From: Acanthosepion esculentum
Lineage: Eukaryota; Mollusca; Cephalopoda; Sepiida; Sepiidae
Length of the DNA: 64,000 bases
Assembly (NCBI GenBank): GCA_964036315.1
Contig: OZ038479.1
Location: forward strand, 61,051,893 to 61,115,892
Direction: 5' to 3'
Shown: one piece after another, positions 33,292-44,736 of the stretch
Numbering within the stretch: position 1 is the first letter of the stretch
How the letters are laid out: each line of letters starts with the position of its first letter
Made by a program: the position numbers and the translations under genes
Notes under the pieces: generated by a model
Databases searched by the model: none
What the model was told of the DNA's origin: nothing
What the model saw: only the letters and a program-made list of their open reading frames with translations

Positions 33292-34430
33292 AATGAGAGA
33301 AATAATAGTCCATAGCATTTGTTTTTAAAAAAGTGCTTAATGCAAAGTAGAGCACAGTATTATTATAATATTTATAATTATAAATATATATATATATATA
33401 AAGTGGTGCAAAAAAATGTCAGCTTGATCGTCATCCATAATTAGTCAAACACTAGAATTTATACAGGAGTCTTCTTTTTGCTGGGCTGAAAAAATTTCAT
33501 TACACATTTATGTATTTGTACACTTAGTGAATATAATATTTTATTTGCAGTGTTAATATCAGTGATGAAGGTAACTTTGAAAATAACTTTATAGGTAATT
33601 AATAGTGGCTTTTTAATTTTGAAAGCTTTTTTATTCTCAACACACAACTTTAAAATACTTTACTCATTATACAATTTTAAGACGATGGATGAAGGTAACT
33701 AAAAATAACATTTGTAGCTTTCAGTTCTGCCTTAAATTTACAACCGTGATAATTGAACCACAGAACTTTGGTTCATAGTCAGGAAGTTATCACTGAGGTA
33801 CTAATTTTCTCTATACTTAGTGAAAATCCTTTATAGCTTTGAAACTGGTAGGCTTATTCAAGCCTATTGGGTCAGAATAAATGTATGAATTGGTATGTGT
33901 TTATCGTTTGGGATCAGAGATGTTTGTGTCTTTTATCTCTGTGTCTGAAGTGAAAGGGGAGAGTGGTTTATATTGTCCACCCCCACTGTTCTGAAGCTAA
34001 TCTCTCTCAATCTTCTACCAATTTAACCAGGTTGTATTTAATGACCTATTTGAAATAGATTTCTGTCAACATTTCTTTATCCATGAGTTCATATGTTTTA
34101 AACTCAGTTGAATTAGATTAAAAATAAAATGCTACCTTTCATTTAAAATAGCTAAGCATATTTTTTCCTTTTTATTTGATCACTAATCAACTTCAGCTGG
34201 TGTTTGGTTTCATCAAAATATTGTGGCTAAAACCTTTATCTTTGTTGACAAAATTAAAAGAACAAGAATAACAAATATGAAATAACAGCGTGACATTTTT
34301 GGGGAGCATTTAACTTTTACTCTTTATTAATTTCCTAACACATTCAACTCTTGTCAGCAAGATTCTGCTGACAAAATATACCTTCTTTTATGTTGGCTGT
34401 TGTTATTCTTTGCAGTTTTGTACAGATTTA
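33288..34430. other. Unassigned AT-rich DNA
   Basis: Nothing recognised beyond a short (TA)n at 33,386-33,401. Confidence 0.5.
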
Positions 34431-34439
34431 GTGAATACT

Positions 34440-34870
34440 ATATATTAAATATACTCACACATTTATTTGGCCTCACCAAGACACAGATGAAGAAAAGACT
34501 TGAAGCAGCAGAAATGGGGTTCTACAGAAGGATTCTGAGTATACCATTGACTGAATATGTGAGCAACAACAAAGTTCTAGAGACTGGAAACAAAAGGGCA
34601 CATACTTAACATCACATAATGAGGAAAGAAAGCTTTGAAAAATTGATACTCATGGGACAAATTAAAAGTGGGGAGGGGACAGAGGAAAAAATGCATAACC
34701 TACCTGGAAAGCTTGTGTGAATGGATAGTAGAGTAGGATTTTAGCGAAAAAGCAAAAAGACAAACTTTATTAAGATCTACAAAGGACAGGAAATTGTAGA
34801 AAGCCATGATTGCCAACATATTGAATGGACATGGCACATAGAAGAAGCCCTTCCACAAAACACTTGAATC
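34440..34870 (+). pseudogene. RTE-like LINE, C-terminal ORF remnant
   Basis: The plus strand reads 'MKKRLEAAEMGFYRRILSIP' then 'LTEYVSNNKVLE'. In another frame it continues 'HHIMRKESFEKLILMGQIK' and finally 'HDCQHIEWTWHIEEALPQNT'. These are the C-terminal motifs (LEAAEM-YRR-L-IP, 'HIMRKE...L', final helix) of RTE-type endonuclease-RT proteins common in invertebrates. The catalytic domains are lost and the frame is broken, so this is a 5'-truncated fossil. Confidence 0.75.
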
Positions 34871-34972
34871 TTTGGTCATTTCGCCAGATTTTGGGTAAAC
34901 ATTTACCGGTGAAAACATTTCAGCACTCTTTTGTACATATATTCTTTGATCCAAGTTGTTTCTTCTGTTGCC

Positions 34973-35045
34973 TGTCAAACATTTCTAAAATGTCAAACAA
35001 ATTAGCCTGTTGAAAGTTGTTTGACATTTTAAGAAATGTTTGACA
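34973..35045. repeat. 28-bp inverted repeat (hairpin)
   Basis: Left arm 34,973-35,000 and right arm 35,017-35,045 are reverse complements except for one single-base indel. Each arm contains TGTCAAACATTTCT and AATGTCAAACAA. The loop is 16 bases. No flanking homology to a known element. Confidence 0.85.
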
Positions 35046-35345
35046 TTAGATAAACTCACATTAAATTAAAATCAAATCATCACAAAATATATATACTCTC
35101 CCATGTAGATATTTATAATAGTTTCTGTATATCAATTTGTATATATGTATATGTATCTGGAGTATGTATGTGTTTATATTTTTTCACATTTTATCTTTTA
35201 GTTTAGTTAAATCTTTTTAAAGTTTGTATTTTATAACATTTTCTCAAGTTTATATTTTGTAAGATTGTTATTTATAATATCTAGGTATGAATAGAGAGAT
35301 TAGCTAAAAATACAACCCTAATTTCAATAAATTCACTTTTCTTAA

Positions 35346-35578
35346 CCCTTTGAGCTCTACATTCCTGAACAATTTTAACCCTTCTGTCTGTGCTCCTGAG
35401 TCAAAATATTGCAAATAATTGGTATATAATGTTTTGTGGTAGAGATAAAAATAGTTACAAGTGTTTACAAGTGTTCAACAGGTAGCTGGGAATTAAGTCA
35501 ATTTTCTCTACCACTGTTCTGGCTGGGCTTTGTCATATTTTTCTACCACCAGTAAAACTGTGGTCAAGGCTCAAAGGG
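35346..35578. mobile_element. piggyBac-like MITE (233 bp)
   Basis: The termini CCCTTTGAGC and GCTCAAAGGG are perfect 10-bp inverted repeats. They are flanked on both sides by TTAA (35,342-35,345 and 35,579-35,582). TTAA target sites and CCC/GGG ends are the marks of the piggyBac superfamily. No coding sequence lies inside. Confidence 0.8.
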
Positions 35579-35897
35579 TTAAAGAAAAAAAAAACTGATA
35601 TTACAAAAAGTAATAAGTACAATAATTATATTACAAGCTATGCAAAGTTATTTTCACAGTTAATTCGCAATTTTATCATTTATCTTAAGCTTGAAATTAA
35701 ATAGGTTGAAAAATAATGCAATATTTCAAGAAAAGTCAATGGTTGTGTTTAAGATTATGTATAAATTTGAGACTAGTTTATGTGGGCTTTGTAATCTTAT
35801 CCAAATAAATTAAAGGAAGATTTTCTATGGAAAATCAATTTGTAAGAAGAAAAAAAAAAAAAATGCGAATGTCAATGTGTTACTGTGTCACGCTTTT

Positions 35898-36325
35898 CCA
35901 ACTTTACTCCTAGAGGCTGTAACCCAACATATCATACCATTTTGGAATCAGTCCTACTCCATGAGCAAATTAAAAACAATCTGGGCTGAATCCAGACCTC
36001 CAAACCTGAAATTTAGGATTCCCAAATTTTCATTACTGTGATTGTTTTCAGATTCTGCCATTTTGGCTGATAAGAACAATTAAAGGGACACAACTCTCTA
36101 ACTTTCAATAGCTCATGTTCAAATAAAAAAAGTTACTGTTCTGAAATTACAGTGTTTCAAAATAAAATTGGCTGTAGAAGTTTACTCGTAGAGGCTGTAG
36201 CCAAACATATCATACCATTCTGGAATCATGCCAACTCTGTCAGCAAATTAAAAACATTCTGGGCCAGATACAGACCCACAATCCTGAAATTTTGGAGTCC
36301 CAAGTTTTTATTACTGTGATTATTT
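35898..36325 (+). repeat. Direct repeat, two ~150-bp units
   Basis: The unit with 'tagaggctgta(a/g)cc(c/a)aacata', 'tcataccatt(t/c)tggaatca' and 'attactgtgatt' occurs at 35,898-36,052 and at 36,177-36,325, offset about 279 bp. The two copies are diverged but align along their length. Confidence 0.8.
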
Positions 36326-36542
36326 ATTTATTTATTTATGTGATTTTTTTTTGTGATAAATTTTGTATAATTAAACAATTTTTGTAACTTGGAAATAATT
36401 GAAATTAATTGTGAAATCCAGCGAAAGTCACCCATGAAATAAAAATAATTGTTTTTACAAAGGACCTACATACATTAAACTATCTTTAAATAAAGTGGCG
36501 ACAGAAGAATTATTGTTGAAATTTTTAAAAGGTAAGCTTAAA

Positions 36543-36660
36543 AATTAATGCAATGATCAACTTTGAGTTCTTTTGTAGTTTATTGTTGCCTATTGCATGT
36601 ACTCCTCCCTACCTATTGTAATGAAGGCCCAATGAAGCTAGCTTAAATGCTGCCTGATAG
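36543..36660 (+). repeat. Dispersed repeat, copy 1
   Basis: Contains 'ttgtagtttattgttgccta' and 'tactcctccctacctattgt'. The same sequence appears inverted at 43,743-43,910. A (TA)n array follows each copy on the same relative side. Confidence 0.75.
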
Positions 36661-36694
36661 TAATTAAACTAATATATATGTATAATTTATTATA

Positions 36695-36700
36695 TCTATA

Positions 36701-36740
<40 letters not shown>
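36695..36740. repeat. (TA)n microsatellite
   Basis: A TA run of about 20 units or more, with a few CTA interruptions at its start. Confidence 0.9.
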
Positions 36741-36742
<2 letters not shown>

Positions 36743-37029
36743 CCATGAAAAAACACATTTTCTTTTTTTTTTAGTTACAAGCTACACTTTTATGGCATTC
36801 TTTGTATGATTTTAACCTGTGAAAAATTTCAGGCCAGTTCATCACAATCAACTTTTTGTCAACTTTTACTGTAAATGAAGAAATAGGTGTCATTTATTGT
36901 TTGGCAAGATAATAAATAATAAATCTGTGACATCAATTTAATTCCAATATTATTTAAGAGGTAAATCATATTAAAATATTACAAGTTAATGGTGAAATCT
37001 TTTTTGTGTGGAACCTGGGCATCATTTTC

Positions 37030-39259
37030 TTATACAATAAACTTTGCTTAGTATATCCATCTCTTGTTTTGTATCCCGTCACTTCAGTGCAAGCTTCTGT
37101 CATCACTTTTATCCCTCTTTCGACCGTCTGAATACTGTTTGCTTACTTGTGCACTACTAATGTTGCCTCAAGAATAACCTGTTGATCTGATAGCAATATA
37201 AGGGGCTCAGTATTGAGTTCATTCATCCAGTTAATCATGGAATGATAATATTTCCTTGCCACTTTAGTTTGGGAGTCACCAATTTTATTATGTTGACTAC
37301 CGGAGGCATATCCTCATTCCCATCTGCATCTTCACTGTTCTCCTCATCATTAACAAATTCTCAATTTCTGAATCTTCTTCCTCTTCATCAGATCTGTCAG
37401 TGCTTTCTTCCATCTGCTGATTCTCCTCTCTAATTTTTCTTATCATTGAGACAGCTTTTTCTGTAACAGTTGTGTCCTCATCTGCATACATACCAAGAAG
37501 TTGATCAGTGTGGGTGAAGTATGCATTTCAGTGGGCAGTCTTCTTAATTATCATTTTCTCCTTACTATTCAGGTTTTTCTTATATAGCAGGGATTAGAAT
37601 GTGTTCTTTGAGCTGTATGTTACATTAGGGTGCACATTGGAGCACTGAACTTTATAATTGTAATGATGATTCTTTTCCGTTCGTGGCTGGGTCTTGATGT
37701 TGCTGCATACAGCCTGAGGATTCTATTCCATAAAGTATTTGACCTTGACATGCAGGGAGGACCTGGCTCTATCGCAGCTAAGTCATCATCAACAACACCT
37801 GTAATAACTCCTTTACAAATCCTATACAGGTATTTCTAATCCCAGGACAGACCTTTCTCCACTTCTTCATTCAGGACAAGGAAATCAGTGAAACTGACTG
37901 GTAGTAGGCAACAACTTGCAGCTCAGACAACAGCTCCTTGATTTGCTTTCCAATGGGACTGCACAAATGCTCAGGACCACTTGGTTTACCAGCATAGTGA
38001 TAGAAAACAGCGTGGAAAGACAGCTCATTCCTGTTAAGCTGACAGATGAAATAATGGAGCAGGTGACCAAGTAACTTTTGAAGATGGTGAATGGTTCCAT
38101 TTTATGATCCTACATTTACATTGGTTCCATCACTACCAATATATACAATGGGCTGATGGGTTAGATTTTTCTCCATCAGAAACTTGTGAATAGTTTTGGT
38201 AATTTGCTTTCTGGGTTCAGTCTTGAGAGTTGCATGTGTGAGATATTCATTGTCAGGCTAGTCATGATGACATAATGATCTTGCACCATCATCCTCGAAC
38301 TCCATTTATTGATCTTCTCATTTTTTACCACCAAAATACAGTGACGTCATATTTTCCAAACTAGCCATCTGAATTTCTTGCCTCATCATTTGGTACATTT
38401 TGTAGCTTATGCAGTCCAATAACTTTTATCATCCTTTGTGATAATGCCATTGTCAGTTAAGGCAGCAGTAGCGATTGCAGCTCCAGCATAATCACTAATC
38501 AAATAGCGGTCACAAGCGGCAGCCAGTGTGGGGAGTCTTGTTCTGCTCTGTGGGCTGGTGTTTGTCAGAGCTTTTGGATTGTGGACAAAATTAGCATCAG
38601 TATTGACAGGAAAGATGTCTCTTTAATCATCCAAGTTATCCTCAGCATGAGGAATATATCCAGTTACTAGATCTCTGTCTTTGATCAAGCTGTCTGTCTG
38701 CATCATGTTTCTCTCTTAGCATCACTCTGTTCCATATCATTGTCACTTTCATGTCAATTCCTGCAATTTTCATCTATCATCTCACTGGTCAAGGAGGAAC
38801 TTCACTTTACATTTGGGAACTTTTATATCACAATTACAGGCCAGGTGATATCTGTCACACTTAACTTTGCACTTCACATCCTGGCAGTAGACAGGGGAAT
38901 AGTAACAGCTACAGATATCAAACAACACCTTCAATTTTTCCTGAAATGCAGCTTTTTTGCCCACATTCTTGATCTTATTAACTTCAATTCCTCTACTGTA
39001 CAATTTTCTCAAACTTTCCTCCATAGTTTTATGAAGAGGAACAGACTATCTCTAGTTGAAGCAACTAGAGATAGTCTGTTATATTTTTGAACAATCCTGG
39101 GCTGCCATCTTGATAATCATAGAGACACCTTCAAACTTTCCTTCATCATATTTATATCACCAGCAGTTCTTCAACAGCTCACCTTTCATCCACTGGAAGA
39201 ACACTTGCAGAGCCAAACAGTGCATTATCTGTGGCTGCCCTTGTTAATACACTAGCCAT
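37030..39259 (-). pseudogene. Pseudogene of an uncharacterised multi-copy protein family
   Basis: The minus strand from an ATG at 39,259 ('MASVLTRAATDNALFG') reads, in shifting frames, as one decayed protein of roughly 700 residues. Recognisable segments in order are 'EESLRKLYSRGIEVNKIK', a Cys-rich 'LFDICSCYYSP...CKVKC' domain ending 'KVKFLLDQ', and 'LPTLAAACDRYLISDYAGAA'. Then come 'YIGSDGTNVNVG'-like, 'HGNELSL'-like, 'DLAAIEPGP'-like, 'MYADEDTTVTEKAVSMIRKI' and 'VERGIKVMTEACTEVTGY'. I recall this arrangement (Cys-rich N-terminus, 'SDGT', 'H-NEL', a late 'AVERGIK' block) from uncharacterised invertebrate proteins present in many copies. The function is unknown to me; a transposon-borne protein is plausible. 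Many frameshifts and stops make it dead. Confidence 0.6.
39040..39080. repeat. Perfect 19-bp palindrome arms with 3-base loop
   Basis: AACAGACTATCTCTAGTTG (39,040-39,058) and its exact reverse complement (39,062-39,080) are separated by AAG. The hairpin lies inside the pseudogene's N-terminal region and disrupts its frame. Confidence 0.95.
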
Positions 39260-39653
39260 CTCAATAGGATATTGATCAGTTAACCTGATAAGAAAAGAGA
39301 GTTAATGATGAACAAAACTGAATATAAACATTGTATATTTATACAATGTATGTTACACTGCACCAACACAACATCAGTAAATTTTTAAATTTCAGTTGCA
39401 AATGCTGCAGACTAAACCTTGATCTATCAGTTTCAGATGTGGAATGGGGCCTTAGATATGTGTAAGGAACAATCCATGAAGTGTGCAGCTTTAAAGAAAA
39501 TTTCATTGCTTCCTAAAAGGGAGAGATTTTAGTTATTCCAATGAGAGAAAAGTGTATATTTTAAAGAGAAAAGAGAAGCCGCAAACGTTTTTGGTTATAA
39601 TGTGGATTTTTTTATATATTATACTTTATTTTTCATATTTTTTCTCTTTAAAA

Positions 39654-39654
<1 letters not shown>

Positions 39655-39698
<44 letters not shown>

Positions 39699-39821
39699 AT
39701 TTGGCAGCAACTTTTCTTTCAAACATGTAGTGTTGAATGTTAAAGACAACATAGTCTTACATATTTTCTTTTGAATTTTCTCATATTCTCTAATGAGACT
39801 TTTTATTTGAAAATAGTTTCG

Positions 39822-39855
<34 letters not shown>
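39655..39855. repeat. Two (TA)n microsatellites
   Basis: TA runs at about 39,655-39,694 and 39,823-39,855, with about 130 bp between them. A third run lies at 40,034-40,064. Confidence 0.9.
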
Positions 39856-39859
<4 letters not shown>

Positions 39860-40030
39860 AATTGGACATAGTCCGACAATTTATTTAAAGACATTATATA
39901 TATTTCTATGAAAATTTCTCGGACATTCAGGCCGGTAAATGTTATTTAATACTGTTTATTATAAAACAGAGCATTTGCTTAAATACTTGTATCTATAAAA
40001 AGAACGTTAAACATATTATATAAATGTCTT

Positions 40031-40068
<38 letters not shown>

Positions 40069-40069
40069 T

Positions 40070-40735
40070 CATGATTTGTGCTAAAAAAATGTGTTCATTT
40101 TTGGATAGCCTTAAAATATTTATAATTTATGTAATATACTTCATTTATTTTTTTTCTTTTCAGTTAGTAATTATACTGGAAGTCAAGCAAAATAATATTT
40201 TTTTAAATTGTTTTGTCATAGAATGATTATTTCCTATTTTGGTCTATTTTATAAGAAAATGAAAATTAGCAAATAAGTTGTTAAGGATAGTTGTATTTGC
40301 AAAAAAATATTAAAATTATGTTTTTTTATACCAGAAAAATATTTTCCTCGTTATTGATAATGAATTTGTAAATTTCTTATTTTTAAATCTTCCGAAATGG
40401 AAATATCATGAACAATAATGACATTGTGAAAATTGACCTTTGCCAGAAAAAAATGTGAAAAAAAATCAGGAAAAAACAGTCACAAAAATGTCACAACTTG
40501 ACTCCTATGCAACAACATCATTCTCTTTGTATGATATTCAGTAATCTGTTCTGATTAAGTTAGAAAATTTAAACTTTGAAAATGCAACAAAATGGGATTC
40601 ATTTTTATCTTTTGATTTCTATACCATTATCTACTTTTTAAAAAGTTTATATTCTGTTGTTTGAGACAGTTTGAAAAATTAATTTACTGCATACATTTAG
40701 GTATGAATATTTTATGCATTCTATTTATTTCCGGG
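40070..40735. other. Unassigned AT-rich DNA
   Basis: Nothing recognised. Confidence 0.5.
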
Positions 40736-40739
40736 TGGG

Positions 40740-40960
40740 GGCTACATGTGGCCTAATAGTTAAGAGTATTAAAATTGGAATTAGTAAACAGTTCAAATTA
40801 CATCTGAGATACTAATACATTTGGGAAAAGTATGAATTCATCTGTTCTCTCCCATTTTTCCACATTTTTTTTTGCTTGCTATTCATAAAATAGCAGGGTA
40901 GACAGCTTTTTTGTGGGACAAATTTTAATTCAAATCCAGGAGCGGAATATACCTCAATAT
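40740..40960 (+). mobile_element. tRNA-derived SINE candidate
   Basis: An A-box-like TGGCCTAATAGTTAAG (40,748-40,763) and a B-box-like CAGTTCAAATTA (about 40,789-40,800) stand at tRNA spacing. A pyrimidine-rich body follows ('tctcccatttttccac'). The head differs from the SINE at 10,070, suggesting another family. The end is estimated. Confidence 0.45.
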
Positions 40961-41498
40961 GGGTTAAAAAATAGACTGTAGAATTGCAATTCCACCACAT
41001 AAAAGCCTACTTGCTAAAATGTAACTAGTTCGCAAACTGAAGGAGTGATTGAATTCAAGATTTATTTCCATCATTTCCATTTCCCTAATTTATTTGAGGA
41101 GCGGCAAAGCAGACTTTAGCTGTATTGCATATTTTGGGTGTATTCAGAAATTGCACAATCCCATCAAATTTTATCACAGGTATGACATTGTTGTGACATA
41201 TGGTTGGGCATGTGGCTCGAAAGGGTGATTACAGTCTTTTTTTCATAGTAGGCTGAGTTGATTGTATCACAATGTTAGATTCCATGGTCTTCTTAAGACC
41301 AATATAACTTGTAAAAATCAAATTAGCTGTCTCTTCTCATAGTGTTAAATAGCACAATGCATATGGCCTGTATTAACAGCTTTTATTGCACTTTTTAGGG
41401 AAATTTTACTGTTAGTGAAAGAGAGGGAGAAGAAATGAGTGAGAGAGATTTCCAATTCTTTTGCATGACTTTGATCTAGCAGTTTCAGGCAAAGTTTC
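40961..41498. other. Unassigned DNA
   Basis: Nothing recognised. Confidence 0.45.
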
Positions 41499-42020
41499 TC
41501 ACTGAAAGATTTCATGGGAAGAAATTTTGGTGAATGAAAAGGCAGTCAACCTCAGCAGATTTTTCTCTTTTTCACAATGACCTTGATCGGGCCAATACCA
41601 AGCTCTTGGGATTTTTTTTCCATCAACTGATCCTATCAAATATATTGGAAATACTATATATTTGATAGTCAGTATTGCAGAAATATAATATATTTTCAAT
41701 AACCCATGTGGTTGTTTATTAGTTAGATTTTCTTTTTCTAACCATAACTTATTCTCCTCTACTTTGCACACAGCTGACAGTTTATACTTCTGAACCTATT
41801 TCATTAATGCATTGAGGAGGCAGGGTGAGATGTATGAAAAAGAAATAATCTTTCAATATCATTAATCCAATATCTTGTGGCACTTTTTCTCTTGCTCTTC
41901 TTTCTCATTTCTGATTGACTTTTCTGACATAAACACCTCGGCTGGAATGAAAAGGGAAAATTCTGCCAGATTTGACTGCCTTTTCATTTACCAGAATTTC
42001 TCCCCATGAAATCTTTCACT
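41499..42020. mobile_element. Fold-back element with ~75-bp inverted arms
   Basis: The left arm 41,499-41,574 and right arm 41,949-42,020 are reverse complements with a few mismatches. The arms share 'gaaagatttcatggg(g/a)a' and 'tgaaaaggcagtcaa' read against their complements. The spacer of about 375 bp has a small palindrome at 41,636-41,668. The 90-codon minus-strand frame across the left arm has no recognised homology. Confidence 0.7.
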
Positions 42021-43050
42021 CTTTTAGTCTTACATTCTTTCCTTTTATTTTCCCTCCACATGGACCTATCCTTTTCTTGACATATCTGCACATAGGATAA
42101 GAACAGGACTATGCGTACTCTTTTAATTTTTTTTTCTTATTATTTATTTAGATAATTCTGTTTTAAGTTTTGGCTAGTTTTGGTAGATGATAACATATTT
42201 TAATATTTTATTTTTAGATAATTTTAACTTCAAAAGTAGGGATTTCGGTAGAGAAGTTGATCAAAACTGCCAATGATGAAGATTTGAAGATTGTGCTGGG
42301 AAATGGTTAAAAAACATCAACAAATTTTAGTGGATCATTTGGAATTTAAAAGTTGGCAAGAAAGAGGGTCCTGCTTGAAGTAAAGGCAGACCTGAACTCT
42401 GTTCTATGGTAAAAGTTGTACCTGATGAATAGAAAAGGATAAAAATATACTGCATGTCCACCCTGATGTTACAAAAATGATTCTCACTAAAGTTGAAGCA
42501 GTTGAAGAGAATTTTTCAAATTTATTTAAAGAAACCAACATGGTGAACAGTATCAAGATTTTATATCAGTATTATTCAAGCTTCATCTTCAGTTCCAATG
42601 ACCTTGTTTGCTAAGTTTTTGACTTACTCTTACCACAGTCATCAATATTTTCCTTTCTTTTTCTATTGTCAACTCAAACTGAACTATAAATAATAGTTTG
42701 ATGCATGTAGGTATATCAACAAGTTTAGGAATGATGAAAAATAAATTATTTTGTGCAACAAATATTTTTCAATATAATCTTATTAATATACTTCAGAAAC
42801 TGAAATTATACAGTGTAAATTTTACATCAAAATTTGGCTAAGAACATTGTTAGGCTCTAAACTTATTGATCAATTTAGTAATTTGTACTATACATACATA
42901 TGCATTAAACATAATCAGAATGAAAGAGAATCTCTTTGATCTGGGGGAAAACAACTGGAGAAGTGATAATGAATAAAATATATCCCCAAGTATAGGATTG
43001 GTGTATACAGAATAAATTCCAATAACCAACAATTACTATTCTTAAAAGAG
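42021..43050. other. Unassigned DNA
   Basis: A less AT-rich patch at 42,240-42,540 reads like an old coding fragment on the plus strand ('KLIKTANDEDLKIVLGNG' then a stop), but I recognise no family. The rest is featureless. Confidence 0.35.
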
Positions 43051-43074
43051 TACTCAATACAGAGTAGAGAAAAT

Positions 43075-43596
43075 ATAATTACTTATTTGAAAATTATAAC
43101 ATAAATGTTATAAAATCACTACAAAAATAGCCATTTTGTTTCAACACCTCTGGTGTCTTATCAAGTGATGATGTCGAATGTAGAATAAAGGGTTTTAAAA
43201 GGTTCAAATTAATTAACCACCCCTCACAAGGGGAAACGCTATTACATAAGCTGGAATGACCAAAATACATGTATACGAGAATTCAAAAAACATGACAACG
43301 AGGTAGGGTTATAATAACTATTAAATGCTTTAAAGTTGGGGTTATATTAAAATACAATTTATTTTAACTAATAAGTATTAAATTATACAGTAAAATTAAA
43401 AATTAAAAATACTGTCTGTAGTGAAGAATGTGTGTATTCCAGCTTATGTAACAGCGTTTCTCCTTGTGAGGGGTGGTTAATTAATTTGAACCATTTAAAA
43501 CTCTTCAACATCATCACTTGATCAGACACCAGGGGTGTTGAAACAAAATGGGTATTTTTGTAGTGATTTTATAACATATTTATGTTATAATTTTCA

Positions 43597-43607
<11 letters not shown>
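43075..43607. repeat. Inverted repeat with ~175-bp arms
   Basis: The left arm 43,075-43,257 and right arm 43,436-43,607 are near-complete reverse complements. In the right-arm sense they share 'ccttgtgaggggtggttaat', 'cttgat(a/c)agacacca', 'gtgttgaaacaaaatgg' and 'gtagtgattttataacat'. The spacer of about 180 bp is AT-rich. The right arm runs into (TA)n at 43,600-43,632. Such arms resemble inverted terminal repeats of Penelope-like elements, but no coding part is here. Confidence 0.8.
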
Positions 43608-43642
<35 letters not shown>

Positions 43643-43707
43643 TAAAAAGAAAGAACAGTAAGATATATAATCCAGTGTTCTTATTGATATTTTTATAAGA
43701 CAGTGCT

Positions 43708-43708
<1 letters not shown>

Positions 43709-43742
<34 letters not shown>
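43709..43742. repeat. (TA)n microsatellite
   Basis: An uninterrupted TA run of about 17 units between two dispersed repeats. Confidence 0.9.
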
Positions 43743-43745
<3 letters not shown>

Positions 43746-43910
43746 ACACTAGCTTAAACACCACTTTGTCAGGTGGCATTTAAGCTAGCTCCTGCAGAGG
43801 GCTCTTCATTGAGCCTTCATCACAATAGGTAGGGAGGAGTAGATGTGATAGGCAACAATAAACTACAGAAGAACTCAAAATTGATCACTGCATTTAAGTA
43901 TTGCGTTAAT
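43743..43910 (-). repeat. Dispersed repeat, copy 2
   Basis: Reverse-complement copy of 36,543-36,660, extended by 'aaacaccactttgtcaggtg'. Shared blocks include 'acaataggtagggaggagta' and 'ataggcaacaataaactaca'. Confidence 0.75.
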
Positions 43911-44732
43911 GCACATGAACTAACTGAAATTTTCGTCATAGCCAGTAAACATTTGTATTAGGCTTGAGTGAGAAAGTTTATTTATGTAGCTTTTTGAAAC
44001 ACAAATGTTGATTAGAACTAAAGCTTATGAAAGAAATATTTTTCCAGTTGTAAATTTGTTTGCAGATTAGAAACTTGTTTAGCATTAGTGTATTATAGAG
44101 TGTAATGCTCCCACTGCACTACTCTATGTAAGAATCTGGGTCAAAAGAGGATTGATTGTCTTAATTGAATGAAGGATTGTTTTTGTGTTAACTTGAACCT
44201 GCGTGATCACTAAACTATTTTTAAATTCTTTATATTCTAAAAAAAACAAACACTTTCCTACAAATACATCTCCTTCTAATGAGATGTGTTTGTAGGAAAG
44301 TGTTCCTTTATTTTAAAAATAACTTTTTTGTTGTTTCATTTGTGCTTTAGTTAGCTCCATGGTTAGGGGTAGAGTTTGAAATTAGATTTTTCTTTGTATT
44401 TTTTGCAATTAGCTTCGGTTTAAACAAAATCTAATTCAGAGTTAAGAGTTTTAATTGACTGCTGAGTGAGTGGCAATCACAAAATAATGGTAGTATCTAC
44501 TTAGATATAAATTAAGTAATTAAATGTATCAAATGGTTCTTTAGAATTCTCTCAATGAAATTACAGATGCATGCATTTTTAATGAACTAAGAAAGAAAAG
44601 AAAGATTTTTCTCCAAGGTGGAAATTCTAGTTTGTTTATGTTGTAAATACTCTAACCCTAAAGAATGCTATGTGAGTAAACAAAAAACTTAGAATAAGAT
44701 TTTTTTCATTTTAGTCCAGTATTCTTTCTAGA
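43911..44732. other. Unassigned DNA with one hairpin
   Basis: A hairpin with 24-bp arms lies at 44,249-44,272 and 44,281-44,304 ('aacactttcctacaaatac' against its complement, one G/A mismatch, 8-base loop). Nothing else recognised. Confidence 0.6.
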
Positions 44733-44736
44733 GATT

